Both the position numbers and the translations under genes were made by a program. From positions 248,001 to 312,000 of the forward strand of contig JAGHZU010000002.1 of assembly GCA_017745235.1 (NCBI GenBank): a stretch of DNA of 64,000 bases. The letters run 5' to 3'. Below, piece by piece: positions 26,753 through 37,054 of the stretch. A model generated the notes under the pieces. It worked only from the letters and a program-made list of their open reading frames with translations. It did not search any database and had not been told where the DNA came from. Positions within the stretch are counted from its first letter, which is position 1. Every line of letters begins with the position of its first letter. The DNA comes from Caulobacter sp. GTDB taxonomy: Bacteria > Pseudomonadota > Alphaproteobacteria > Caulobacterales > Caulobacteraceae.

Positions 26753-27445
26753 ATGGAAAACGCTTTGATCTGCGTGGTTGAGGACGATCCCGACATCGCC
26801 CGCATCCTGCAGACCTATCTGGAGCGCGAACGCCTGAGGGTCGTCTGCGCCGCCGACGGCGAGACCGCCCTGCAACAGCACCGCAGCCTGAACCCGGCCC
26901 TGATGCTGCTGGACGTCAACATCCCCAAGAAGGACGGCTTCGCCGTCCTCAGCGAGGTGCGGCGACGCGGCGATACGCCGGTGATCTTCGCCACGGCCAT
27001 GGCCGAGGATATCGACAAGCTGACCGGCCTGCGCATGGGCGCTGACGACTACGTGGTCAAGCCGTTCAACCCGGCCGAGGTGGTGGCGCGGGTCAAGGCG
27101 GTGCTGCGGCGCACCTCGGGCGCGGGACGCTCGGAAGTGCTGCGACACGGCCCGATCGAGGCCGACCTGACGGCCCACGTGGCCCGGGTGACCAGCATGG
27201 AAGGCTCGACCATGCTGAGCCTGACGCTCAGCGAGTTCCGCATTCTGGTTCAGTTCCTCAACGCGCCCATGCGGGTCTATAGCCGCGCCGAGATTCTCGA
27301 CGCCTGCCTGCCCGAGAGCGAGGCCCTGGAGCGCACCGTTGACAGCCACGTCAGCAACCTGCGCCGCAAGATCGAGGCGGCCGGCGCGGCGGGCTGGATC
27401 GTCAACGTGCGCGGGGTCGGCTATCGCCTGGACGCCCTGGGATGA
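26753..27445 (+). CDS. OmpR/BaeR-type response regulator
   Basis: A 230-residue response regulator. The receiver has Asp11/Asp12, phospho-acceptor Asp54 (MLLDVNIPKKDGF), Thr81 and Lys103 (VVKPF). The output is a winged helix of the OmpR class ending SHVSNLRRKIEAAG and VRGVGYRLD. The receiver-linker block MGADDYVVKPFNPAEVVARV is BaeR-like. ATG 26753 follows GGGAG. It overlaps the sensor kinase gene as ATGA, so they form one operon. Confidence 0.94.
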   Translation: MENALICVVEDDPDIARILQTYLERERLRVVCAADGETALQQHRSLNPALMLLDVNIPKKDGFAVLSEVRRRGDTPVIFATAMAEDIDKLTGLRMGADDYVVKPFNPAEVVARVKAVLRRTSGAGRSEVLRHGPIEADLTAHVARVTSMEGSTMLSLTLSEFRILVQFLNAPMRVYSRAEILDACLPESEALERTVDSHVSNLRRKIEAAGAAGWIVNVRGVGYRLDALG

Positions 27446-28656
27446 TCCGGCCGGGCCGCGACCGGGCGCCGCCCACCCTGGCCCGACGCCTGGGCCTGGC
27501 GATCGGCGGGATGCTGGCCCTGGCGGTCGTGACCATCGCCAGCCTGTCGGCCCTGGTCGACCGGCTGATCGAAATGGAGGTCAAGGCGCGCATGCCCGCC
27601 CGCCTGGCCTGGACCATGAACGAGCTGGACAACAACCGCGTCCCGCCCGTTCCCGACATCCAGGCCCTGATCGACCTGACCGCGCGCGAACAGCCTCGCG
27701 CGATCCTGATCAGCTACGCCGCCCTGGCGGTCATGTCGCTGATCGCCGTGATCCTCAGCATGTACGTCGGCGCAAGGATCGCCCGGCGCATGGCCGACAC
27801 CGTCAACGCCGTGGCCGAAGGTGCTGAGAAGATCGCCGGCGGCGACTTCGCCCATCGCATCCCGCTGCCTCCCAAGCCGGCCCGCGAGCTCAAGACGCTG
27901 ATCGACAGCTTCAACCGCCAGGCCGCGGTGCTGGAGAGATCGGAAAAGCGCATGCGCTTCCAGACCGCCTCGGTGGCCCACGAGATGCGCACGCCGCTGA
28001 CGGTGCTGAACGGCTACATCCAGGGCACGCTGGACGGGGTGTTTCCGCGCGACGACAACCACATGCGCGCCCTGCTGACCCAGGTGGAAGACCTGTCGCG
28101 GATCATCGAGGACCTGCGGACCGTCAGCCTGGCCTCGTCGGGAGCGCTGTCGCTGGAAGTGGTCGACTGCGACCTGGGATCCGAGGCCCAGTCGGTGCTG
28201 GCCTTCAACCGCGCCCAGCTGGACGCGGCGGGCATGGTGTTGGAGTTCGACCTGGCGGCGGCCCCGGTGCGGGCGGACCCGGCGCGGGTCCGGCAGATGC
28301 TGCTGGCCCTGGTCGACAACGCCCGCCGCTACGCCGCCGAGGGCGGGGTGCTGAGCGTGCAGACCCGCGTGGTGGGCGGCGTGGGCGTGCTGCGGGTGGC
28401 CGACCGCGGACCCGGTTTCCCGCCTGACGGCGAAACTCTGGCCTTCGAGTGGTTCTGGCGTGGCGAACGCTCGCGCACCCGGGCCTCCGGCGGCTCGGGC
28501 CTGGGACTGGCCGTGGTCAAGGCCCTGGCCGACGCCCACGGCGGCGAAGTCAGCGCCCGCAACCGCCGGGGAGGCGGGGCCGTCGTGGAGCTGCTGTTTC
28601 CCGCCGTCGCGCCGGCCGCGCTTCCCGTCCGCAAGCCCCGCTATTTCAAGGCGTAG
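27442..28656 (+). CDS. Sensor histidine kinase, BaeS-like
   Basis: A 404-residue inner-membrane kinase with a first helix at about 17-37, a short periplasmic loop of about 50 residues, a second helix at 88-110, a HAMP domain (about 110-165), the His box SVAHEMRTPLT (His180), the N box LVDNARRYA, the G1 box ADRGPGFPP and the G2 box GSGLGLAVV. The periplasmic loop is too small for a large ligand domain, so the signal may be sensed at the membrane. It partners the regulator upstream. Its last 16 bases overlap the convergent glucose dehydrogenase gene. Confidence 0.94.
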   Translation: MIRPGRDRAPPTLARRLGLAIGGMLALAVVTIASLSALVDRLIEMEVKARMPARLAWTMNELDNNRVPPVPDIQALIDLTAREQPRAILISYAALAVMSLIAVILSMYVGARIARRMADTVNAVAEGAEKIAGGDFAHRIPLPPKPARELKTLIDSFNRQAAVLERSEKRMRFQTASVAHEMRTPLTVLNGYIQGTLDGVFPRDDNHMRALLTQVEDLSRIIEDLRTVSLASSGALSLEVVDCDLGSEAQSVLAFNRAQLDAAGMVLEFDLAAAPVRADPARVRQMLLALVDNARRYAAEGGVLSVQTRVVGGVGVLRVADRGPGFPPDGETLAFEWFWRGERSRTRASGGSGLGLAVVKALADAHGGEVSARNRRGGGAVVELLFPAVAPAALPVRKPRYFKA

Positions 28657-31055
28657 GCGATCACCTGGTCGCCGATCGGCGTCTCCATGAAATGGTGGCC
28701 GCCGGCCATGATGACCACGTACTGCTTGCCGCCCGTCTCGTAGGTCATGGGCGTCGCCTGGCCGCCGGCCGGCAGCACGTCGGTCCACACCGTGCGGCCG
28801 GTCTGGAGGTCGACGGCGCGGATCAGGTTGTCGGTGGCCGCGGCCACGAACACCAGCCCGCCTGCGGTGACCACGGCCCCGCCGTTGTTGGGCGTGCCGA
28901 TCTCGAACGGCAGGCGCGAGGGGATGCCGAACGGGCCGTTGGTGCGGGCTGTCCCGAACGGTCGGTCCCAGAGGGTCCGGCCGCTGGCCAGGTCGATGGC
29001 GCGCAGGCCTCCGTACGGCGGTTGCTTGCACAGCAGGCCCGTCAGCGGCAGGCGCCAGCCGGCGTTGACGTCGATCGCGTAGGGCGTGCCGACCTGCGGG
29101 TCCCCCGCGCCCTCGGCGCCCTTCTTCATCGAGCCGCCGCGTTCCTGGCCGCGGGGAGCCCAGCCGCGGCGGTCGGCCTCGGCGCGGGGCACCAGGCGAT
29201 TGTAGTTGGGCATGTCGTTGTAGTTGGCCACGATCACGCCCCGGCTGGGATCGATCGCCACCCCGCCCCAGTCGGACCCGCCATTGTAGCCGGGATACTG
29301 GATGTAGCGCTTCTTGCTGACCGGCGGGGTGTAGAACCCCTGATACTCGGCGCGGCGGAACTGGATGCGGCAGATCATCTGGTCGATCGGCGACATCCCC
29401 CACATCTGCCGCTCCTTCAGGTCGGGCTTGCGCAGGGTGTGGAACAACGAGAACGGCTGGGTCGGCGCGCGCTGTTCGGGCTCCAGCCCGCCCTGCGGGA
29501 CCGGCCGTTCCTCGACGTCGACCAGCGGCTTTCCAGTGCGGCGGTCCAGCACGTAGATGTCGCCCTTCTTGCTGGGCAGCACCACCGCCGGGATCGGCCC
29601 CGCGCCCGTCGGGAAATCGACCAGCGTGCCCTGTGAGCCCAGGTCATAGTCCCAGACGTCGTTGTGCACGGTCTGGAACGACCAGACCGGCTTGCCCGTG
29701 GTCACGTCGATGGCCACCAGCGAGGTCGAGAACTGCTTCTCCGATGGCGACCGGCTGCTGCTCCAGTAGTCGGCCGCGCTGACGCCCAGCGGCAGGTAGA
29801 CATAGCCCAGGGCTTCGTCGCCCGTGGCCGTGGTCCACATGTTGGGCGTGCCCTTGGTGTAGGTCTCCCCGGTGGGCGGCGCGCCCGTGCGCTCAGGATG
29901 GGTCATGTCCCAGGCCCAGCGCAGCTGGCCGGTCACGGCGTCGAAGCCCTGGATCACGCCTGAAGGCGCGTCGCGCCGTTGGCCGTCCAGCACCTGGTGG
30001 CCCGTGACGATCACGCCCCGCACGATCGTGGGGGCCGAGGTGATCGACAGCATGCCCGGCGCGGAAGGGCCCATGCCGACAGCTGTCGAGACCTGGCCGT
30101 TCTGGCCGAAGTCGGCGCACGGAACTCCCGTACGGGCGTCGACGGCGATCAGCCGGGCGTCCAGCGTGCCTTCGATGATCCGCGTGGCGCAGGCCTTGGC
30201 CGGATCGGCCCCGGGCACGGCGTAGTACGACACGCCCCGGCAGGCGGCTGTGTAGGGAATGGCCGCGTCGGGCACCTTCGGATCGTAGCGCCAGCGTGTC
30301 TGGCCGGTGGCTGGATCGATGGCCATCATGATGTTCTTGGGGGTGCAGAGGTAGAGGCTGTTTCCCACCTTCAGCGGCGTGTTCTCGGCCCCGTACTTGC
30401 CGGCCGCGGCGGCGCTGGGCATGTCGCCCGTGCGGATCATCCAGACCCGCTCCAGCTTGCTCACGTTGCGCGGGGTGATCTGGGCCAGCGGCGAATAGCG
30501 CTGGCCGGCGTAGGTGCCGCCATAGGCCGGCCAGTCGGCGCCGACACGCAGCAAGGCGGGATCGTTGTCGGTCATCGAGCCGGCGGGCCGAACCTGCCCG
30601 ACCACCTTGGGCTGGCCGACCTTGGCCACCACCCCGCCGCCGACCGCCAGGAACAGGGCCAGCAGGGCAAGGCCGCCGACGGCCTGGCGCCGCCCGCCTC
30701 GGCCCGGGACGAGCACCGGCAGCGAGAGCAGCACCAGGACCAGCAGCACCGACGGGGCGATCACGCGAGGGACCAGGGCCCAGCCGTTCAGTCCCGCCTC
30801 CCACAGCGCCCACAGCACCGTGGCGGCATAGACGCCGATATAGATCCAGGCTCCCAGCAGCCTTCGCCGGACCAGCAGGGCGCCCGAGGCCAGCAGACCC
30901 ACGCCCGCCAGCAGGTAGTAGGGCGAGCCGCCCAGCACCGCCAGCCAGGCGCCGCCCACCACGAGCACCGCCCCGATCAGCGCCAGCACCACGCCCAGCG
31001 CCAGAACGGCCCAGGCCCCGGGGCCTCGCCGCGTGGAAGATCCCAGGGACGCCAT
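28641..31055 (-). CDS. gcd: Membrane-bound PQQ-dependent glucose/quinate dehydrogenase
   Basis: An 804-residue quinoprotein. The first 135 residues form about five membrane helices that bind ubiquinone; the rest is a periplasmic eight-bladed propeller. Blade and active-site features include DWPAYGGTYAGQRYSPL, LKVGNSLYLCTPKNIMMAID, HNDVWDYDLGSQ (the Asp that acts as general base in E. coli Gcd is in the equivalent stretch) and AAATDNLIRAVDLQTGR. The length matches Gcd (about 796). Glucose is the usual substrate, but quinate/shikimate dehydrogenases share the layout, so the symbol is tentative. ATG 31055 follows GGAGCG. PQQ-synthesis genes are not in the window. Confidence 0.9.
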   Translation of the reverse strand: MASLGSSTRRGPGAWAVLALGVVLALIGAVLVVGGAWLAVLGGSPYYLLAGVGLLASGALLVRRRLLGAWIYIGVYAATVLWALWEAGLNGWALVPRVIAPSVLLVLVLLSLPVLVPGRGGRRQAVGGLALLALFLAVGGGVVAKVGQPKVVGQVRPAGSMTDNDPALLRVGADWPAYGGTYAGQRYSPLAQITPRNVSKLERVWMIRTGDMPSAAAAGKYGAENTPLKVGNSLYLCTPKNIMMAIDPATGQTRWRYDPKVPDAAIPYTAACRGVSYYAVPGADPAKACATRIIEGTLDARLIAVDARTGVPCADFGQNGQVSTAVGMGPSAPGMLSITSAPTIVRGVIVTGHQVLDGQRRDAPSGVIQGFDAVTGQLRWAWDMTHPERTGAPPTGETYTKGTPNMWTTATGDEALGYVYLPLGVSAADYWSSSRSPSEKQFSTSLVAIDVTTGKPVWSFQTVHNDVWDYDLGSQGTLVDFPTGAGPIPAVVLPSKKGDIYVLDRRTGKPLVDVEERPVPQGGLEPEQRAPTQPFSLFHTLRKPDLKERQMWGMSPIDQMICRIQFRRAEYQGFYTPPVSKKRYIQYPGYNGGSDWGGVAIDPSRGVIVANYNDMPNYNRLVPRAEADRRGWAPRGQERGGSMKKGAEGAGDPQVGTPYAIDVNAGWRLPLTGLLCKQPPYGGLRAIDLASGRTLWDRPFGTARTNGPFGIPSRLPFEIGTPNNGGAVVTAGGLVFVAAATDNLIRAVDLQTGRTVWTDVLPAGGQATPMTYETGGKQYVVIMAGGHHFMETPIGDQVIAYALK

Positions 31056-31178
31056 GTCACGCTCCGCGCCTGAACAACCGTTGCGGTCACAACTGGACGC
31101 GAGGCCCTAAGGTTCCCCCGCGGACGTTCGGACCGCGGCGACGCCGCGTCCGAGCGAGGCCCCAGAGGGATGCAGATT

Positions 31179-31225
31179 ACTCTGCTTGACAGAGTTTAAC
31201 CGCGATGACACTCTGCATTACAGAG
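31179..31225 (+). promoter_or_regulatory. Twin palindromic operators, CTCTG-N5-CAGAG
   Basis: Site 1 is ACTCTG-CTTGA-CAGAGT (31179-31195) and site 2 is CTCTG-CATTA-CAGAG (31211-31225). Their centres are 31 bases apart, about three helical turns, so a dimeric protein could bind both on one face. A TTGACA at 31186-31191 lies inside site 1, so binding would block a promoter. They stand 32 bases before the ATG of the membrane-protein gene, whose partner gene encodes a winged-helix regulator: autoregulation is the natural reading. Confidence 0.65.
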
Positions 31226-31256
31226 CACTTTGGTGCGAAACACGTTGGAGGACGCC

Positions 31257-31826
31257 ATGGGCGTTTCACGAACCGAGGCCGCGGCGGCGTTGAGCGACAT
31301 CGAGCAGACCACCAGCCGCAGCCATCTGAGCCGGGGCTACCTGATCTCCGGCCCCATCCTGATGACCTGGGGCGCGATCTGGGTCGCCGGTTACCTGGCC
31401 ACCGGACTGAAGCCCGAATGGAGCGGCGCGGTCTGGCTGCCGCTGGACCTGATCGGCGTGGTCGCCTCGATCGTCCTGGCCATGCGCGGCCGCAGCGCCC
31501 CTGGCGCGGGCGCAGGCGCCGCAGCGGGCCTTGGCTGGCGATCGGCGATCGGAGCCCTGGCGGTCACCGCCTTCATCGTGGTGACCTTCAACCTCTTCCG
31601 GCCGGTGGACCCGCAGGCGCCGGTGGCCTATCCCGGCCTGATCTGCGGCCTGGTCTACGTGATCATGGGCGTGTGGCGGATGACCCGGTTCGCGTGGATC
31701 GGGGCGGCGATGTTCGTGGCCACCCTGATCGGCTATCGCCTGTTTCCCGACATCCTGCCCTTCTGGATGGCGGCGGTGGGCGGCGGCGGCCTGATGCTGG
31801 GCGGACTATGGATGCGGAGGGCTTAG
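31257..31826 (+). CDS. Five- to six-helix membrane protein, partner of a winged-helix regulator
   Basis: A 189-residue integral membrane protein I cannot assign to a named family. The N-terminus is soluble (about 30 residues, TEAAAALSDIEQTTSRSHLS), followed by about five or six hydrophobic helices with Gly/Ala-rich loops. ATG 31257 is preceded by an ideal GGAGG; an in-frame TTG at 31230 is inside the operator region and is rejected. The regulator gene begins three bases after the stop. Pairs of a small membrane protein with a one-domain winged-helix protein are common in proteobacteria, and the membrane protein is often the regulated product. Confidence 0.82.
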   Translation: MGVSRTEAAAALSDIEQTTSRSHLSRGYLISGPILMTWGAIWVAGYLATGLKPEWSGAVWLPLDLIGVVASIVLAMRGRSAPGAGAGAAAGLGWRSAIGALAVTAFIVVTFNLFRPVDPQAPVAYPGLICGLVYVIMGVWRMTRFAWIGAAMFVATLIGYRLFPDILPFWMAAVGGGGLMLGGLWMRRA

Positions 31827-31828
31827 GC

Positions 31829-32128
31829 GTGGCGCAACTGGACGAACTGATCCACCAGCCCCTGAGGCTGAAGATCATGGCCGCCCTCTACGCCGAGCGC
31901 GACCGCCAGCCCGTCGAGTTCTCGCGCCTGAAGGCCGTGACCCAGGCCACCGACGGCAACCTGGGCAGCCACCTGACCGCCCTGGAGAGGGCCGGCTATG
32001 TCGAGATCGTCAAGGATTTCGTCGGCAAGAAGCCCCGCACCCGCGCGACCGTCACTCCCGTCGGCCGCAAGGCCTTCCGCGGCCATGTCGACTACTTGCG
32101 GGAGGTCGTCGAGGGGGTGGGCGACTAG
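31829..32128 (+). CDS. One-domain winged-helix transcriptional regulator
   Basis: A 99-residue DNA-binding protein in the ArsR/MarR-like winged-helix class. The core is LIHQPLRLKIMAALYAERD, the recognition helix is likely TDGNLGSHLTALERAGYV, and the wing is KKPRTRATVTPVGRKAF. I prefer GTG 31829, which follows GGAGGG at eight bases; an ATG at 31808 would add seven residues and overlap the previous gene. With the two palindromes upstream of the operon it probably regulates its own transcription. There is no effector domain, so the signal may come through protein contact or a ligand bound at the dimer interface. Confidence 0.85.
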   Translation: MAQLDELIHQPLRLKIMAALYAERDRQPVEFSRLKAVTQATDGNLGSHLTALERAGYVEIVKDFVGKKPRTRATVTPVGRKAFRGHVDYLREVVEGVGD

Positions 32129-32179
32129 CGCCCTCCCCCATAAACGCGAGGGGGAGCGCGCTCCAGGCCGCCCCGGAAC

Positions 32180-33526
32180 CTAGACCGCCTTCACGGCCGT
32201 GACGATCGACTTGACCACCTTGCGCACCAGGGCGGGATCGTCGCCTTCGGCCATGATGCGGATCAGGGGCTCGGTGCCCGACGGGCGCACGACGATCCGG
32301 CCCGCGCCGTTCAGCTGGGCCTCCCCGTCCGCGATGGCTTCCTTGACGCTCTTGTGCTCCAGCGGCTTGCCGCCCGCGAAACGGACGTTCTCCAGGAGCT
32401 GCGGCACCGGCTCGAACTGGCGGCTCAGGGCGCTCATCGGCTTGCCGCTCTCGATCAGCACAGCCAGCACCTGCAGGGCGGCGATCAGGCCATCGCCCGT
32501 GGTCGAGAAGTCCGACAGGATCAGGTGGCCCGACTGCTCGCCGCCGATGTTGAAGCCGCCTTCGCGCATGCGGGCCATCACGTAGCGGTCGCCGACGCTG
32601 GTGCGTTCCAGCGTCAGGCCCGCCTCGGCCAGGCGACGCTCCAGGCCCAGGTTCGACATCACCGTGGCCACGACGCCGCCGGCCTTCAGCTTGCCGGCCT
32701 TGGCCAGAGCCAGGGCGATGATCGCCATGATCTGGTCGCCGTCGACCACCGCGCCCTTCTCGTCGCAGATCACCAGGCGATCGGCGTCGCCGTCCAGGGC
32801 GATGCCGATGTCGGCGCGATAGTCGCGCACCAGCTTGGCCATGGCCTCCGGATGGGTCGAGCCGCATTCGGCGTTGATGTTGGCGCCGTCGGGATTGACG
32901 CCGACGGTGACAACCTCGGCGCCCAATTCGTAGAGCGCCGTGGGGGCCACCTTGTAGGCCGCGCCGTTGGCGCAATCGATCACCACGCGCAGGCCCGACA
33001 GCGACAGGTGGCGCGGGAAGGTCGCCTTGACGATCTCGACATAGCGGGCCTGGGCGTCGTCGATGCGCTTGACGCGGCCCAGGTCGCGCGGGGCCGCCAG
33101 GCCTTCCTGCAGGCCTTCGTCCATCAAGGCTTCGATCTTCAGCTCCTGCTCGTCCGACAGCTTGTAGCCATCGGGGCCGAACAGCTTGATGCCGTTGTCG
33201 GCGAAGTCGTTGTGGCTGGCGCTGATCATCACGCCCAGGTCGGCCCGCATCGAGCGGGTCATCATCGCCACGGCCGGGGTCGGCAGCGGGCCGAACAGCC
33301 GCACGTCCATGCCCACGCTGGCGAAGCCGGCCACCAGGGCGGGCTCGATCATGTAGCCCGACAGGCGGGTGTCCTTGCCGATCACCACCAGGTGGCGGCG
33401 GTCGTCCTGAGACCGAAACAGCTTGCCCGCCGCGAGGCCTACCCGAAGCGCCACCTCGGCGGTCATCGGGTGCTTGTTGGCCTGGCCGCGGATGCCGTCG
33501 GTGCCGAAATAGGCGCGCTTGCTCAT
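32180..33526 (-). CDS. glmM: Phosphoglucosamine mutase GlmM
   Basis: A 448-residue enzyme that turns glucosamine-6-phosphate into glucosamine-1-phosphate for UDP-N-acetylglucosamine. The active serine is Ser104 in [17 protein letters not shown]; the metal loop is DGDADR; sugar-binding GGEQSGH and the phosphate loop [12 protein letters not shown] follow. The start FGTDGIRG is typical and the length standard. ATG 33526 has only a weak ribosome site. It is divergent from glmS, which makes its substrate, across 162 bases. Such an arrangement places the two consecutive steps under one intergenic control region. Confidence 0.97.
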   Translation of the reverse strand: MSKRAYFGTDGIRGQANKHPMTAEVALRVGLAAGKLFRSQDDRRHLVVIGKDTRLSGYMIEPALVAGFASVGMDVRLFGPLPTPAVAMMTRSMRADLGVMISASHNDFADNGIKLFGPDGYKLSDEQELKIEALMDEGLQEGLAAPRDLGRVKRIDDAQARYVEIVKATFPRHLSLSGLRVVIDCANGAAYKVAPTALYELGAEVVTVGVNPDGANINAECGSTHPEAMAKLVRDYRADIGIALDGDADRLVICDEKGAVVDGDQIMAIIALALAKAGKLKAGGVVATVMSNLGLERRLAEAGLTLERTSVGDRYVMARMREGGFNIGGEQSGHLILSDFSTTGDGLIAALQVLAVLIESGKPMSALSRQFEPVPQLLENVRFAGGKPLEHKSVKEAIADGEAQLNGAGRIVVRPSGTEPLIRIMAEGDDPALVRKVVKSIVTAVKAV

Positions 33527-33688
33527 GGTGGTCGTCTTGATCTCGTTAGGCCTTATTTGGACCGCGAAACGATCCGAAATGCAGATTTATGAGGGACGCC
33601 CTTGAGCGAATGCTAAAGGCGGCGCTCGAAATATCCCGCTGCGATAGCAATAGTCCTCGTCGGCGCGTTCTACAAAGGATCATGGCCC
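33527..33688. promoter_or_regulatory. Divergent glmM/glmS control region
   Basis: This 162-base gap must carry both promoters. I see no strong housekeeping box. The AT-richer part is near glmM (33540-33600). There is no fold resembling the glmS ribozyme, which is confined to Gram-positive bacteria and relatives. A clear AAAGGAT ribosome site for glmS is at 33674-33680. Confidence 0.4.
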
Positions 33689-35509
<1,821 letters not shown>

Positions 35510-35522
35510 CGGCCTCCACCTG

Positions 35523-35559
35523 ATCTCGCTCATCCCCACGAAAGTGGGATGAGCGAGAT
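35523..35559. terminator. Strong hairpin shared by glmS and the permease gene
   Basis: ATCTCGCTCATCCC(C)AC pairs with GTGGGATGAGCGAGAT over 16 bp with one bulged C and a GAAA loop. It sits between two convergent stops (35509 and 35568). There is no T-run, but the stem is the most stable structure in the gap and can serve both directions. Confidence 0.6.
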
Positions 35560-35567
35560 GAGCGGGA

Positions 35568-36983
35568 TCAGATGCGCGCCAGCTTCGAATTCCGCGCCGA
35601 ATAGCCGAAATAGACCAGGCACGCCGCCGCCACCCAGCCCGCGAACAGCAGCCAGGTGTCGAGCGGCAGCTTGACGATCAGGTAGGCGCAGAAGGCGACG
35701 CTGAGCAGAGGAACGGCCGGCGACAGCGGCACGCGATAGCCGCGAGGCAGATCGGGCTGGGTCCGGCGCAGGATCACCACGCCCAGCGACACGATGGCGA
35801 AGGCGATCAGCGTGCCCATGCTGGTCAGGTTCACCAGGGTGTCGAGCGGCACGAAGGCCGCCAGCACCGCGATGAATGCGGCCACGATCCAGGTGTTGAG
35901 GTCCGGCGACTGGGTCCGCGCGTTCACCCGCTGGAAGACCTTGGGCAGCAGGCCGTCACGGCTCATCGCATAGAGAATGCGCGTCTGGCCGTACATGACC
36001 ACCAGGGTGATCGAGAAGATCGAGACGATGGCCCCTACGCACAGCACCAGCGAGGTCCAGGCCTGCCCGGTGAGGTTGCGCAGGATGACGGCCAGGCCCG
36101 CCTCCTGGCCGGCGAAGGCCGTCCAGGGCTGGGCTCCGACGGCGGCCAGGGCCACCAGGATGTAGACGCCGGTGACGATCAGCAGGGAGAGAATGATGCC
36201 CAGCGGCAGGTTGCGGCGCGGATCCTTGACCTCCTCGCCGGCGGTCGAGACCGCGTCGATGCCGATGTAGGAAAAGAAGATCGAGGCCGCCGCCGTGCCC
36301 ACGCCCGCCACGCCCATCGGCATGAACGGCTGCAGGTTATGGGCGTGAAAGCCCGAGAAGGCGATCACCACGAAGAACAGCAGCACCAGCAGCTTCAGCA
36401 CCACCAGCACCGCGTTGACCGTGGTGGATTCCTTTACCCCGCGCAGCAGCAGCACCAGGCAGGCGCCGACCAGCACCACGGCCGGCAGGTTGAACACCCC
36501 GCCCGCGCCGGGCGCCTTGGCCAGGGCGTCGGGCATGCGCCAGCCGAACAGGTCCACGAACATCTCGTTCAGGTACTGCCCCCAGCCCACGGCGATGGCC
36601 GAAGCCGAGACGGCGTATTCCAGCAGCAGGCACGCTCCCACCACGAAGGCCGTGAACTCGCCCAGGGTGGCGTAGGCGTAGGAATAGGACGAGCCCGAGA
36701 CCGGGATCGTCGAGGCCAGCTCGGCGTAGCAGAGGGCCGTCAGGGCGGCGGTGATCCCGGCGATCACGAACGACAGGATCACCGCCGGGCCGGCGGCCGG
36801 CACGGCCGTGGTCAGGGCCACGAAGATGCCGGTGCCGATCGTGGCGCCCACGCCCAGCATGGTCAGCTGGAACAGGCCGATCGAGCGGGTCAGCCCCTCT
36901 TCCGGAAGATGCTCGCCGCCGTCGGCGACCAGCCGGCCCACCGGCTTGCGGCGAAAGAGGTCGGCCGCGCGAAACTGCCCCAT
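35568..36983 (-). CDS. APC family amino-acid permease
   Basis: A 471-residue, 12-helix permease of the amino acid-polyamine-organocation superfamily, close to the cationic amino-acid (CAT/YfnA) branch. The substrate-binding first helix holds GVGATIGTGIFVALT, and the sixth has FFSYIGIDAVSTAGEE, both family signatures. RMPDAL and the short C-terminal tail are cytosolic. ATG 36983 is the start. It is convergent with glmS and 71 bases downstream of the phosphoesterase gene on the same strand. Substrate specificity cannot be set from sequence. Confidence 0.92.
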   Translation of the reverse strand: MGQFRAADLFRRKPVGRLVADGGEHLPEEGLTRSIGLFQLTMLGVGATIGTGIFVALTTAVPAAGPAVILSFVIAGITAALTALCYAELASTIPVSGSSYSYAYATLGEFTAFVVGACLLLEYAVSASAIAVGWGQYLNEMFVDLFGWRMPDALAKAPGAGGVFNLPAVVLVGACLVLLLRGVKESTTVNAVLVVLKLLVLLFFVVIAFSGFHAHNLQPFMPMGVAGVGTAAASIFFSYIGIDAVSTAGEEVKDPRRNLPLGIILSLLIVTGVYILVALAAVGAQPWTAFAGQEAGLAVILRNLTGQAWTSLVLCVGAIVSIFSITLVVMYGQTRILYAMSRDGLLPKVFQRVNARTQSPDLNTWIVAAFIAVLAAFVPLDTLVNLTSMGTLIAFAIVSLGVVILRRTQPDLPRGYRVPLSPAVPLLSVAFCAYLIVKLPLDTWLLFAGWVAAACLVYFGYSARNSKLARI

Positions 36984-37054
36984 GTGTGGTCCTGTGCAGG
37001 TCGAGGCCCCGTCAGGGACCTAAAGCGGCTAACTAGCGCCCGCTCTCACGCGCA

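Noticed and set aside
33527..33688. A glmS ribozyme
   Set aside because: The region lacks the pseudoknotted core, and the ribozyme is not known from alphaproteobacteria.
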